Assembly: GCA_008638375.1 (NCBI GenBank)
Contig: CM018052.1
Coordinates: 31,752,239-31,816,238 of the forward strand
DNA: 64,000 nucleotides
Direction of reading: 5' to 3'
Source: Nyssa sinensis
Taxonomy: Eukaryota > Streptophyta > Magnoliopsida > Cornales > Nyssaceae
The notes under the pieces are model-generated. The model searched no databases and was not told where the DNA came from. It worked only from the letters and a program-made list of their open reading frames with translations. The position numbers and the translations under genes were made by a program. This document shows, piece after piece, positions 21,805-33,317 of the stretch (position 1 is the stretch's first letter; each line of letters starts with the position of its first letter).

Positions 21805-22478
21805 TGATATACCATAAACAGACACACCAATCAGTTTGAGACACGTGTGCCTATCAGATTAACAAATCTCGATCCTACAGAGCTCATATATTTCGGTCAT
21901 ACAGAACAGCTACAAGCCTTCGGGGTATTCTCATATATGTCTATCATACAGAGCAGCCATAAGCCTTCGGGGCATTCTTATTTATATATCATTCAGAACC
22001 GATGAACTCGGTCATACAGTACAGATGAAGCATTCAGGATATTCTCATGTACATCGTCCAGACCTCCTGTTCTGGACAGTATTTATTCGACACTGCATAT
22101 ATGGTTTCTTTAACAGCCGTTAAGCGGGGAATAAGGAAACAGCCTTCAACACGGAAACTACTATCTATGGTTATCTCCATCTACGATTCAATGCTCCACA
22201 AGGTAACTGCAAATCTCCGATGATCAAATCCCGATATTCGTGGCGGCAAAATCTAATCAAAATTAGGAGAACCACGGCTTATATATTAAACCCTAGAGGT
22301 ACGCTTTGGATTCTTATGCTCATTCTTTGACTTTCAATACAGTCTTTCAATTCCCTTACTTACTTAAGCATCGGAGCGGCTACCGCCGGAGCCAATCCGG
22401 TGGTCCTCTGATCATCTTTCTGAGTGTTCTACAGGTCACGGAGCCCTCACGTGTTGCGAGTCAAAAAGTGCAGCATCA
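21805..22478 (+). repeat. 3' LTR (674 bp)
   Basis: Same length as the 5' LTR with a single visible difference (CTCATATATT versus CTCATGTATT). ATTTT target duplication follows at 22479-22483. Confidence 0.95.
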
Positions 22479-22483
22479 ATTTT

Positions 22484-22596
22484 ATTTTGTAGTGCCATTA
22501 TTTTTTCATGTGGTATGATTGAAAATAATTAATGGATTTAATAGTTGGGTCAAGAGTTGACTAGTCTAGTATGAGACCCATTAGAGATAAGATGAA
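22484..22596. other. Right end of segment copy A
   Basis: Continues the host sequence that precedes the Tat-like element; matches 50085-50193 of copy C until GATGAAGTAA, after which the two differ. Confidence 0.8.
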
Positions 22597-23045
22597 GTAA
22601 GGCCTATTCGATCCCACTCCTGACCCAACTTAGATTACATACCGAAAGTAAAAGAAACGAAAAATGGGACACCCAATCTAATATTATATATATATATATA
22701 TATATATTGTACGAGCACAAAATTGACCCACACATCTAAAAGTGACACTTGGCATAAACAAGGAATAAATGACTAAATTGTCCTAGCAAGGTGATGTCAT
22801 AACAAAAGATCCTGGACAAAACTTCCTAGGCTGAATCCTCATTCTACCTTTTCCAGGTCGGTAGGACAACTCACCAATATCACCCAAAACGAACATGTTT
22901 GACCAATTCCCACCCATAAAACGAAGGTTGATTTAGTGGGATTCCAATCCCCCTAACAAATCAAGGAATGCAATCATGCACAATGCCAACCATGGCATAA
23001 TACTCTCTTACTATAGGGGAATTAGCTAGGATCAAGGATGTCATT
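22597..23045. other. Intergenic, nothing recognised
   Basis: No gene or element boundary identified; holds a (TA)n run at about 22683-22706. Confidence 0.5.
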
Positions 23046-23517
23046 TGTAACACCTTGATTCGATTATCGGGAATTTAGTCGCTAATTAAATATTAGAGAC
23101 TTTATGAAGCAAATAATAGTTAAAAAAATATGGTCAAGAAAAATAAAAGTTATAGAATAATAAGATTTCGATTTATTAAGTCGACACATAAAGGAAATAA
23201 ATAAAAATACAAGTACATGAGAAAGAAATAAAAATAATGCAAAAAGAAAAATGAGATAAAATACAAAATGCCAAACAAGGCATAAAAAGGAAAAATGAAG
23301 AAAAATAGGTCAAAAGTGTTGGCCCAAGGTCTTGAACCCAAGACCAAAAAGTGGGAAAGAACTTATGCCCAAAAATATAGTCAACTTGGCTACAACACTT
23401 TTGTGCTATATATATATATAACCCACTAAATATATATATATATATAACCCATATAAAACTCCATTACACCACCCTCACACCCAGTCATATTTCATGCAAC
23501 ACCTAAGCAATTATATA

Positions 23518-23549
<32 letters not shown>

Positions 23550-25285
23550 CTACATGTGATGTGCGTGGGTTAAGAAACAAATCAGAAGTGTGTGTGCGGC
23601 TAGAGAGAGAGAGAGGTAGAGAGAGAAAGAAGAAGAAGAAGAAGAAGAATGAGAGAAGAATCTGCATGCATGGCTGTCCACATTTGAAGGAGATCACCAA
23701 CCAAGTCTGGAAAACCAAACCTAGAGAAGAAAAGAAGAGAAAGGGAGAGAGAGGGAGACTGAAGAGAGAGAATCAAGAGAAGAAGGTAATTTCTCTTTTT
23801 ACTATTCTTCTACTTTCAACTATTGTATTAATGTTTTAATAACATGCATGCACATGAAATTGAAAAAGCATGAAAATTAGAAGGAAATGACACAAAATTA
23901 ACTTAAGAAACCCCACACTCGAAATTAGGAAAAATTGAGTTTTTAACCCAACTTGATTAAAGCTTAAAACAAATGGCATGGCTCGAAAGAGAATAAGAAT
24001 TGGAGTGTTCTGCAACTTATGGCATTAAAAATGGTTGAGAAACCATTGAGAACTGTTGGATTACAACCAAGGGAGGATAAAGATAAAAACCTAATTTGGG
24101 GCTTGATTTGCTGCGTTTTGGGAATGGGAATGTGTTCCTCACACTTCTAGAAACATATAGGGAAGAAATGGGACCAAAACAGCAAGTAAAACTCCACGAA
24201 ATCAGGATTTTTGCACCTTGTCGGAAAAGCGGGTCTCGCCAGAGACCCATTGAAACCCTTTATTTTGTGACTATAGACCCACCAAATCAAGAAACCCCCA
24301 TCGGAATTGGAATCCTCATGAGAAAAGGGGTCAAACCCCGTTGGTTTGGTCGTCGAAAATGGTTGCCAGAGGTTGCCGGTGCCGGAGAGGGTGATCGAAA
24401 CCCTCGTCGGAGACTTGGGAAAGAAGACACGGTGAGGGTCAGGTCTCTGGCCAGATCTCGGGTCGGGTCTTGACCCATTATTTAATTAGGTTTGGTGTTA
24501 AACTGAAACGACGTCGTTTTGATCCAAAAAATTAAGAAATACAAAACTAGGGCTGATGTCAACATGATGCAATGGACCGGATTGAATTGGTTGGTTCAAC
24601 ACTGTGTAAGACTGGTTCACTGGGAACCTAACTGAACCCAATGGTTTAGGGTTTTATAGTTTTTGAAATTATAATTGGACCCCCATAACTTTCTGTTAAT
24701 TACAAAATGGCCCCAAAAGTTTCAGTTAATTTTGGATTGGCCTAGAAAATTAATTAAAAATTAATTTTAAATCCTTTTAATTATAAGAGAAATTACCAAA
24801 ATTCCCTTAGGCTAAAAATAAGCCAAACGAAGGCCAATTAAAATGAAAGAATAGTGTAATCCAATGTTTTTGGGCATTCTGGCCTCAACGGAGGAGTCCG
24901 ATTTGTGAAATTGAATCCTTAAAAATATGAATGACAAACTAGAATAATTTCAATTATGTCTTAATGATCAATTAAGCTATCAATTAGATTCCAATGACTG
25001 TGAAGATACATACTTTAATATTTTGGGAGATTCTAAACCTGATGACGGGATCCATTTTATGAAACGAAGTCCCGAAGATATAGACACATGAAAAGTCAAA
25101 ATTATCATTTTACCCTTAATGATGCCCGAAGCGAATTAAATATAAAAAGTAGTCTATCTTGACTATTCTAGATGTTTCAGACTCAATGGTGAGATCTGTT
25201 AAGCCCAAATAAATTCTAAAAAATATGAAACAACAAATGAAATAAAACCCATTACGTCCTGAGCATCAATTTAGCTATAAAATGA
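23046..25285 (+). repeat. Probable Gypsy LTR (Tekay-like), boundaries uncertain
   Basis: Starts TGTAACACC, the usual start of Tekay/Del-type LTRs, and is long, non-coding and AT/GA-rich: TA runs near 23410-23450 and 23520-23549, a GA-rich block at 23603-23760, and a perfect palindrome AAACGACGTCGTTT at 24506-24519. A piece of the same family (about 23330-23450) recurs at 35185-35290. No matching LTR end, primer site or target duplication was found, so solo LTR or truncated LTR cannot be separated. Confidence 0.45.
24506..24519. other. Palindrome AAACGACGTCGTTT
   Basis: Perfect 14-bp palindrome inside the LTR-like region; its half-site GTCGTTT also forms the core of the 47-bp repeats at 3645-3810. 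Confidence 0.6.
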
Positions 25286-27232
25286 ATTTAGAAAAAGAGG
25301 GCGAACGTCCTCCTTTTTTGCCTTACTTAAGGATGATCTAGGTTCATCATTAGTTTATAGGAGATGAAGTTAGGATCTATCTCTTCCATGTCCTTGGTCT
25401 CCTAAGCGAATACCGATAGGTTATTTTTTAGGAATTCAACAATCTCTTGTTGCTCGGAGGGAGACAGATCTAAGCCAATCTGTAAATACCGTTCTCCCCC
25501 TTCAGAGCTAACGAGTACCTTGATAGGTTCCTCCTTTGGTTTAGCCATGATGTCCCTTTCTCTAGGGCTTAATGGCTTGTCTATTTCGGAGGGGCACTCT
25601 TCTGTCTCATGAAGGTCAGAAGGTGCATGATTTCCTCCTTCATGAGGATGCTGTGATTACTATTTGGGAGTTTTTTCCTTCAGCACAGAAGCATGACATT
25701 CTCGAGCAATTAGCTGACAGCCCCTGATGGAATAGACTTTGTTGTTCTGAACATATTTTAAGCATTGATAGAGGTTCAAGGTGGCCGCTCCCATCTGATG
25801 GAGTCAAGGTCTTCTGATGATGACATTGTAGGGGGACTTAGAATCCAAGACCATGTATTCAGAGATCAACGTCCTCTGACCATCCCCTTCTCCCGTTCTG
25901 GTTGTGAGGTCTATTTTACCCAATGGGGTACTAAGGTTCCTATCGAATCTCGCCATTACTGCAGTGGTGGCTTTAATGTCATTGAGGCCGAGCATATTGA
26001 ATGAGATGACGAGGGCATCACTGTGAGGACAGTGTACCCCAACAAGGTCCGATTCTGAGAACTGGATTTATGGTTCCAACCTCAGTCTTTTTTTCAATAG
26101 CGGGGATCTAGAAGATGCAAGGCTTTGCCCTTCCCTCTCAAGCATATCGCTTCTTGGCTCAGTTGGACATTCTTGTCATTACTTTGTCAGCATGGAGGAC
26201 AAAGATGACTTAATTGTTTTGGCGCGACTGCTCGTTCCGAGCTTCCCTCTGTTCAGGCCTTTGCTCTTGTCTCCTTTGTTGTGGCCTATCATTACGGGGG
26301 TTCTGCCTCCCGTCTTATCGGATGAACTCTCGCAGTCACCCTCTTCTGATGAGTTGTTCAACCTCCTATTGGAGGGCTTTGCATTCATCAATGGTATGCC
26401 TGTGGTCTTTGTGGAAGTCACAATATTTGCTTTGATCCCTAAAGTCGGGATTGCTCTTTAATGGTTCTGGCCACCTCAAGTCCTTATGTGTCTGTACCTG
26501 TTGGAGTATGTGAGTGAGGGAGGGGTTCAGAGGGGTGAAAGTACTGTATCTCCCAGAATTAGGATTATTCGGGGTTCTAGGTGTCGCCCTTTTGTCAGGA
26601 CTTCTAACCCTCTTCCTAGTTGCACTGGAGTCCTTCTTCTTAATGTGATAATCATTCTGAGCCTATTCTTTAGCCTTTCGAAATGACATCTTTATATCCT
26701 CCAGGTTTATGTACTTTCGTGCCAACTCCATGAGTACTGCCATGTCACGGGAGGATTCTTTGTCACAGAATCTTAAAAGCATCCAGGCCTTAGGCCAGAG
26801 GTGAGAACTGCAACCAGGAAGCTCGAGCTGCAGTCTGTTTTCTCCGTAAGCCTTTGTATTGAAGCGAGCAATGTACTTTCGAAGTGACTCCCCTTTAGCC
26901 TGCTTTTTAGTTAGCAGGAATTCTAGACCCTTTCTTAATTTCCTGCTAGTTAGGAATCGATCAAGAAACTAACTGCTGAGCTCGTAGAAGTTGATGATTG
27001 ACTCTTGAGAAAGGCTGTGGAACCACTTTAGAGCAGTACCTTTAAGGCTTGTTACAAAGGTTCGACACATGAAGGCTTCAATAGCCCCATATAGAGCCAT
27101 TAGACCTGTCATAAAGGGTGAACTTCTGGACAAAAAATTTCTTTGGCCGCTCTTCCATCATTATGGTAGGAGCGAATGACATGGCAAACCCCCTAAGCAG
27201 CTTTTCCAGTTCATGACCCGAACAACTTTCCA
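25286..27232 (-). pseudogene. Gypsy gag-protease fragment (Tat-like)
   Basis: On the minus strand: end of gag (ERPKKFFVQKFTLYD about 27160; FMCRTFVTSLKGTALKWF about 27040; IARFNT about 26860), a basic linker (26421-26179), the retropepsin C-terminal region (LGKIDLTTRTGEGDG; SPYNVIIRRP, 25995-25804), the stretch before RT, then loss near 25300. Several stops, including TGA just after SPYNVIIRRP where Trp is expected, and a deletion inside gag near 27095-27110. The 5' end is fused directly to exon 2 of an F-box copy at about 27233. Confidence 0.75.
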
Positions 27233-28300
27233 CCTTTAATTTTGATAGGACCTTGGTCAATCAAAGTAGAAGGAGAAAAAAAAAGTCAGTTACTCATCCC
27301 TATGAATCAAACAATACAAGAAAACTTTTTCCCAATTATTACAAAGTTTTGGGAAATCCTTTTATAGGATTAACATGTGTGTTACTTTCAAACAATCAAT
27401 ATATCCTACATGCAAAAGACATTGCATTTTTGGAAACTAGAAACTTACTGGAATTGTTGCAACTATGTTTAAATCTAAGACTATAATTAACTCCTCGCTA
27501 TAGGAGGAAAGCAAGCTACCTCATCTAGAAGAGATTCAAAAAATACAGACAATATTATTCTTGGCAAAGAGAAGAGTTATTTGATTTGTGCAAGTCTTCT
27601 AAAAGAGTTACACCTCAAAAGTTTGTGATTAGACTAAGAATATGGGTATGGGGCAATCAAATGTTTTTTCAGGCTCAAAATGTGTATGGGACGTGATGAC
27701 AGTTGGCAGCACAACACAAGCAATTGTTTTCTTTACAGTTAAACATAAAACTAGGGAAAAACATTTACTATTCTGGAATTACTGATCAAATTTCCATGTA
27801 ATTCAAAGAACTAATGTTGGGTTTTGACTGAATTACTCAGCTCCGATATGTGCATTAAATAGAATATCATTTAACATATTAGAAAATGCGATTTCCAATG
27901 CCTTCTAAGTTCTTTTGTTTGAATTAAATCTTTCAATGGCCATAAAGGCCTATGGCCAAATGCTGCTACATCTTCCAAATTAAGAGTAAAATAGTAAATT
28001 TTATGGCTCATCAAGACAATGAAAATATCCTCTGTGACTTGTTACTTAAAATTTTTATATACAGAAAGGTAAAGCAGAAAAAGTAGGACAAAAAAAGGGC
28101 ATTCCATATAACCTTGCATAAAGAATGTAGTGGCAGCTCTAAGTTTGACATTCTATTTGAATATTTTGATGCATTAATCATGTGGCAATCAATCAAAATA
28201 CAACATGTGCATAAAAAGAAAAAAGAGAGGATTGTAGACCAGCCTGAATACACCGAAACCCCAAGGTAAGATCCTTAACATGCCGAGTACTTAGAAGAAG
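27233..28300 (-). pseudogene. F-box/FBD gene, copy 2 fragment
   Basis: Minus-strand fragment collinear with 59970-61035: end of exon 1 (about 28245-28300, matching the DLTLGF region), the complete first intron, the splice acceptor and the first codons of exon 2 (VLSKLKVES). Exon 2 is then cut by the Gypsy fragment at 27233. Its exon-1 side ends at ~28300, where an oppositely oriented copy begins within ~16 bp. Confidence 0.78.
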
Positions 28301-28315
28301 ATCAGGGATGTTTAA

Positions 28316-29520
28316 AGGTGTAACTCTTTTGGAAGACTTACACAAACCAAATATCTCTTCTCCTTGCCAAGAATAATCTTGTTTGTATTTTCTGAAACTC
28401 TTCTAGATGTAGTAGTTTGCTTTCCTCGTGTACCTATAATGAGTAGCTAATTATTGTTTTAGATTTGAACAGATATAGTTGCAATAATTCGAGTGAGTTT
28501 CTCAATTTCCAAAAATTTAATATCCCTTCCATGTAGGATATATTGATTGTTTGAAAGTAACATGAATGTTAATCCTATGATAGGCTTTCCCAAAACTTTG
28601 TAATACTTGGGAAAAAGGTTTGTTTGTAATGTTTGATTCATAGAGATTAGTAATTAATTCCTTTTTTCCTCTTTTACTCTGATTGGCCAAGGTTCAATCA
28701 AAATTAAAGGTGAAAGGTTTAGCATCTCCACTATCAGAGCGCAAATGTTTGACACTACTCACGAATGTGAAGAAATGTGACCTCCCTGCGATAGCAAGCC
28801 TGCTACAAAGTTCTCCTCATCTGGAGATGTTAGTCATAGATATGGCCTACCCTCACTACTTTGAGGTGTGTTCTTCCAAAGTAATTTCCTCATTTCTTTC
28901 GTTTTACGTCCATTCTGAGTTGTGTTCAGAACGAATTATAATGATTAATGGCTTCTGATCGATATGTTTCATCTTATTTGATAATTACTTTGTTGACATG
29001 ATCCTAGTGTAAGTTGAGTACCTTTATTGTGAGAATTTTCTTTTGATGTAATGCTCTTGTGTTATTTTCACCCTCAAAAATTGAATTATGAAGGCATTAC
29101 ATCGAGCATTTAAAGTCATTCATTCTTGAAGTTTCTTTTAGCGGCTCCTTTATATTTGCCCAAGTGCATTATAGTCTATAATTGTAATTAAATTTATGCC
29201 CAGTCGAATTAATTTATTTTTTAGTTTCGACACACTTCCCCAATTCTACAATCTTAAAGGAGAGAACTACATGACTCTGGTTTTTCAAATGTTTGGTCCT
29301 GCATCTTAAACCGGTTGAAATCTCTAGTTTTGGGGGAGGGGGCTTTGAATTTGAACTTTAGTTTGTACACATTTATTTACTATGAATACGTGGTATGAAT
29401 TTTTCAGTGTAAAGTTAATTGAGATCAAATATCATATATCCATTACTAATACATGTTTATTTTTTCGCAGACAAATATTTAGAACAGTCTCAGCTCTACT
29501 AAATATTTAACCAGCATTAG
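28316..29520 (+). pseudogene. F-box/FBD gene, copy 3 fragment
   Basis: Plus-strand fragment collinear with 5022-6160 of copy 1. It holds the second part of intron 1, exon 2 (28692-28865, 174 nt, open: 58 codons, words LSERKCLTLL and HLEMLVIDMAYPHYF), intron 2 and an FBD-like exon start (about 29226-29330). No exon 1, no F-box. The first ~380 bp form an inverted repeat with copy 2 (27245-27620). It is followed tail to tail by kinase B as in copy A. Confidence 0.8.
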
Positions 29521-29600
29521 GACAGGAAAAATCAGATGTTAAGTAAGAAGCAGAAGGGCTTTAATTTGATGAACAAGAATCATAGTTCATTTTCATTTTA

Positions 29601-31258
29601 TCATGAAGAAGAGGCAATTTGTATCTCGTACTTAGCCATGATTGGAGTGGTATCCTTGTACCAGTGCGAGTTAGTTCCGAGCTCACTTATTGAGTAGTCT
29701 GAACTGTTGCCGCTATTACTTGGTGGCTTCAGCACATTTAGTCCTACTGAAAACAAATAGTGAAATGGCTTAGGAGGTGCCATAATCTCCACCCCTCCCT
29801 CCAACATCTTTACCACTGCACTCATCGGCGGCCAAGCGTCAAGTGCATCCTGAACACACCACAAAGCAACCATGCACATTCTCTCTGCTTTCACTCTGTC
29901 CTTCGCTTCAATTCCACAAGACAATCTCATGGCTTCCAACTCACCCTTCTCATACTCACCCCAGACATGTTTCGGAAACCAATCTAGGCTCTCATTAGAA
30001 CCAACTATGGTATTCTTCCTCATCCCGACTATCTCAACTAGCATCATACCGAAGCTGTAAACATCACATTTATGCGTGATGGGAAAATTGTTCAGCATGA
30101 ACTCCGGTGCCGAGTAACCAGGAGTCCCCCTATATCCTGTTACACTTACATGGGTATTGTCCCTATTACAAAGCTTTGCAAGTCCAAAATCTGCAACTTT
30201 GGGAAAAAAGTTGGCATCGACGAGGACATTACCGGGCTTTATGTCGTAGTGAATGATTCTTTGTTGGCATTCTTCATGCAGGTAAGCAATACCTTTGGCT
30301 GTTCCAATAGCAATTTCATGTAGCTTATCCCTGTTAGAGAATATAATAATAAAATTACACCCTTTTCTAACAACTTAAGCTTTTAAATGAGTTGGTAATT
30401 TAACATGGTATCAGAGCAGGCCAAAGGTCCTGAGTTCAAATATCACCATCACTCAAAAACAGATGAATTGACACGTGTAGGTTCAAAGTGGCCACACGTG
30501 AGGAGGCATATTAGATAATATAATAATAAAATTACACTTTCTAAACTGTTAGATGAGTTGGTAATTTAACAATCCCACTCAATTGCTTTTGTATCACTGA
30601 ACAGGTACTTGTTAAGTGATCCATTTTCCATGTACTCGAATACTAGAGCACTCATCAGGTGATCGTAGCAAAAACCATAGTCTTACTAGATTTATATGAT
30701 ATGTTCTTCCGACGGTGCCCACCTCTGCCATGAACTGCTCTCCAGCTGTTGTGTCTAAGTTCCTTTTGAGGACCTTTACTGCGATCTTCACTCCATTTGG
30801 AAACTGTCCTTTGTAAACAACCCCGAAACCTCCAGAACCCAAAGTGGTCGAGTAAGTACTTGTGAAACTACATAGTTGTGAGCTGTAAATCTAACTGGTT
30901 TCTCCTTTGCCAGCTCTTGGAGGAACTTTTCCATTGTTGGTGCATCAACCGCCCAGACTTGATGAACCACATTGTATGCTGGTGCTGGTGGAGCAACCGC
31001 TGCTTGAAGTTCTGTTACGATTGCTTTTCTCATTTTCTTTGCCCAATAGCATGAGACAACGCCGATTATTGCCAGTATTACTAAACTCACAATTACAGCT
31101 GCAAGTTGAATTAATTTGACAACGCTGAGATCTTACCTAGGTTCATTTAATTATACCAATTAGTATTATTATTATTTTTTTCTGTTAGAATAGAACTTAC
31201 CAGCTGCTGTTTTCCCACTGTTGTCTGGTGGGGGAGCAGGGAATTCAGTCGTGGACAT
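29601..31258 (-). pseudogene. LRK10-like kinase B (broken)
   Basis: Short receptor-like kinase without ectodomain. Exon 1 (31258-31201) encodes MSTTEFPAPPPDNSGKTAA; intron 31200-31099 (GTAAGT...TTGCAG); exon 2 starts in phase with a membrane helix (VIVSLVILAIIGVVSCYW) followed by basic KKMRK. The kinase domain has GSGGFGVV, IAVKVLK, a non-RD HYDIKPGN, DFGLAK and an intact APE (GTPGYSAPE). Breaks: 1-nt deletion near 30880; the 2-nt deletion near 30675 shared with kinase A; a 240-bp TRIM at 30332-30571. The C-terminal part (30098-29601) is open and ends at the same stop region as kinase A. Whether the family's usual ectodomain exons were lost or lie elsewhere cannot be told. Confidence 0.88.
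30332..30571 (+). mobile_element. TRIM element, 240 bp
   Basis: Terminal-repeat retrotransposon in miniature inside kinase B. 5' LTR 30332-30405 (74 bp, TGTTAG...TTAACA), primer site TGGTATCAGAGC at 30406-30417, an internal ~90 bp without coding potential, a short purine stretch GAGGAGG, and 3' LTR 30509-30571 (63 bp, starting TATTAG). Target duplication ATCCC at 30327-30331 and 30572-30576. Kinase A gives the uninterrupted sequence (CTTCTCCCACTC near 11780). Confidence 0.92.
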
Positions 31259-31429
31259 CTTGGAGAGCAACAAATTAAACTGGGAAATTTAGTTAGAGTG
31301 GAACCAACATCAAAGGGAAGCAAAAACAATATGATTGTTTAGTGTAGTCGTCTCTATTATTCCTCTTTTTCTTTTTCTTTTTTTAATTTTCTTCTTCTTT
31401 TGATTATAAGAAGCGGTGGAGTGATAGTA

Positions 31430-31874
31430 CTGCATGATAGCATTAATATTATATGTTCTATATTATACAATACAATAATGATGTAGATTATAGGCACAAA
31501 GTCTTTGAATCAGTACTTAAAAATTGCAACAAATAGAGGATTGAATTCCGCGATCTGCACTTGGATGTGTTTGACCCTTGAGATATACCATATGCCTATA
31601 TATATTTTCTGATTTCTTCCTCAACCAGGATTGAACAAGTCTTTTTCTCTGATAGATGATATCATTAATTTCAATCTTGTTAAATATTACCGCTGTTTAC
31701 TCAACAACTCATCCTTTTAAGCTATTTGTCAAATCCTATCATCCCCTTTTTTCTCCCTTCTTCTTTAGATTTTGTGTTACCATCTGTAAATGATCAGCAT
31801 TTATACAGAAACCCCACACACCAAACTTCGTCAAATTCTTTTGGAAAAAATACTAAAAATTTCATTTTTAATAC
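31430..31874. other. Segment-copy B flank, no gene seen
   Basis: Collinear with 12290-12734. Non-coding. Confidence 0.6.
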
Positions 31875-32825
31875 AAATTTTGTTGTTTTAGTTGCGGATT
31901 CAAATAGTTATATCTTGGCGTCCTATTATCCGATTTACGTGAATTATACGTGCATTTCTTATATTTTTTTGAGATCTAGCCATTTGAATGACCGAAGGTG
32001 ATTTACAACAAATAGTTTGAGAAAAAAAGTTATTATAAGCTTCTTCTTCTTTTCCATTTTTGAGACAAATTTCGTTGTTTTGGTTACGGATTCAAATTGT
32101 CTTAACTTGATGCTCTGTTATCCTCTTTTTGTGAATTATATATGCATTTCAAGTATTTTTTTAAGATCTAGTCATCCAAAACTACCAAAGGTGATTTTCG
32201 ATGCCTGTTTTGAGAAAAAAAAATGTCATTATAAGCCCTAATTTTTCATTTTTGATGCAAATTTGGTTGTTTTGGCTGCAAATTCAAACAATTATAACTT
32301 GGTGCTTTGTTATCTGATTTACGTGAATCATACGTGTATTTTCTGTATTTCTTTAAGATTTAGCCATCTGAATTACCGAAGGCAGTTTGTAACAAATTGT
32401 TTGAGAAAAAGGCCATTATAAGCCAAGCAAATTTCGCTGTTTTGATTGCCGATTCAAACTGTCATAACTTGACACTTTATTAATCGCTTTTCGAAAATTA
32501 TATATGCATTTCTAGTATTATTTTGAGATCTAGTCATCCAAAACTACCAAATGCAGTTTTCGATGTCTGTTTTGAGAAAAAAAGGTCATTATAAGCCTCA
32601 ATTCTTCAATTTTGATGCAAATTTTATTGTTTTGGTTACAAATTCAAACAACTATAACTTGGTGCTCTGTTATCTGATTTATGGGAATCATATGTGCATT
32701 TCATGTATTTCTTCGAGATCTAACCATCTGAATTGCCGAAGGCGGTTTGCGACAAATGGTTTGAGAAAAAAGGCCATTATAAGCCTCATTTTTTTTTTAT
32801 GCGAATTTCGCTATTTTTGGCTAAA
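31875..32825. repeat. ~187-bp satellite array, copy B
   Basis: Monomers begin at 31875, 32067, 32259, 32429, 32619 and 32803 (periods 192, 192, 170, 190, 184). The same two alternating monomer types as in copy A. The third unit is ~20 bp short because the CATTTTTTCATTTTTGA spacer is deleted. Confidence 0.88.
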
Positions 32826-32827
32826 AT

Positions 32828-33317
32828 AAATTTTTTAATCCAAAAAATTCATGATACAATTTTCTATCTAAAAAGTCCAAAAAAAGAAGCTTTTAATACA
32901 AAAAAGTCAAATTATTAATTTTCATCTTAACGCCGTTAAAAAATATTACTGATTATACTAAAATGACCTTCAAGATACTTTTTAGAAAAAAAATACTAAA
33001 AAATATATAAAATAAAATTTTCAATCTCAAAAAATCATAACATTTTATAAAATAAAAATTTAGTTTTAGGCATTCTAGATAAATAAAAAATGTTATATAC
33101 TTTTTTGGATTGAAGAATTTCTTGTATTTATTATTTAGTATTTTTTAAAATGTATCTTGAAAATTATTTTAGTTTAATCAATAATATTTTTTAACGGTGT
33201 TAAAATGAAAGTTAGTAATTAGATTTTTCTATATTAAAATATATTTTTTTAATATTTTAAATAAAGAAAATATATCATGAATTTTTTGTATTAATGAAAT
33301 TATTTTAAGAATTTTTT
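32828..33317. mobile_element. Foldback/MITE-like element, copy B
   Basis: 490 bp, collinear with 13702-14192. Inverted arms of about 200 bp or more (left AATTCATGATACAATTTTCT, TTAACGCCGTTAAAAAATATTA; right side the complements, TTTTTTAACGGTGTTAA). No coding capacity. Confidence 0.75.

Larger units (their letters stand above)
16846..22478 (+). mobile_element. Tat-like Gypsy derivative: sense gag, antisense gene, no pol
   Basis: 5633-bp element with 674-bp LTRs (TGATAT...GCATCA), a primer site, a sense gag, no protease/RT/integrase, a three-exon gene on the minus strand, a purine tract and 5-bp target duplications. The LTRs differ at one base by eye (about 99.85% identical), so insertion is very recent. 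Antisense frames between pol and the 3' LTR are known in Tat-lineage Gypsy elements; gag-only elements have been described as TR-GAGs. This copy combines the two by losing pol. It should depend on an autonomous relative for reverse transcription. The copy C segment shows the clean pre-insertion site. Confidence 0.93.

Noticed and set aside
23561..23839. 92-codon Arg/Glu/Lys-rich frame
   Set aside because: Produced by a GA-rich microsatellite block.
23046..25285. Confident solo LTR with target duplication
   Set aside because: No matching end or duplication could be found; kept only as a probable LTR.
12735..32825. CRISPR array
   Set aside because: Repeat units are ~187 bp and near-contiguous, and the genome is a plant nuclear genome.
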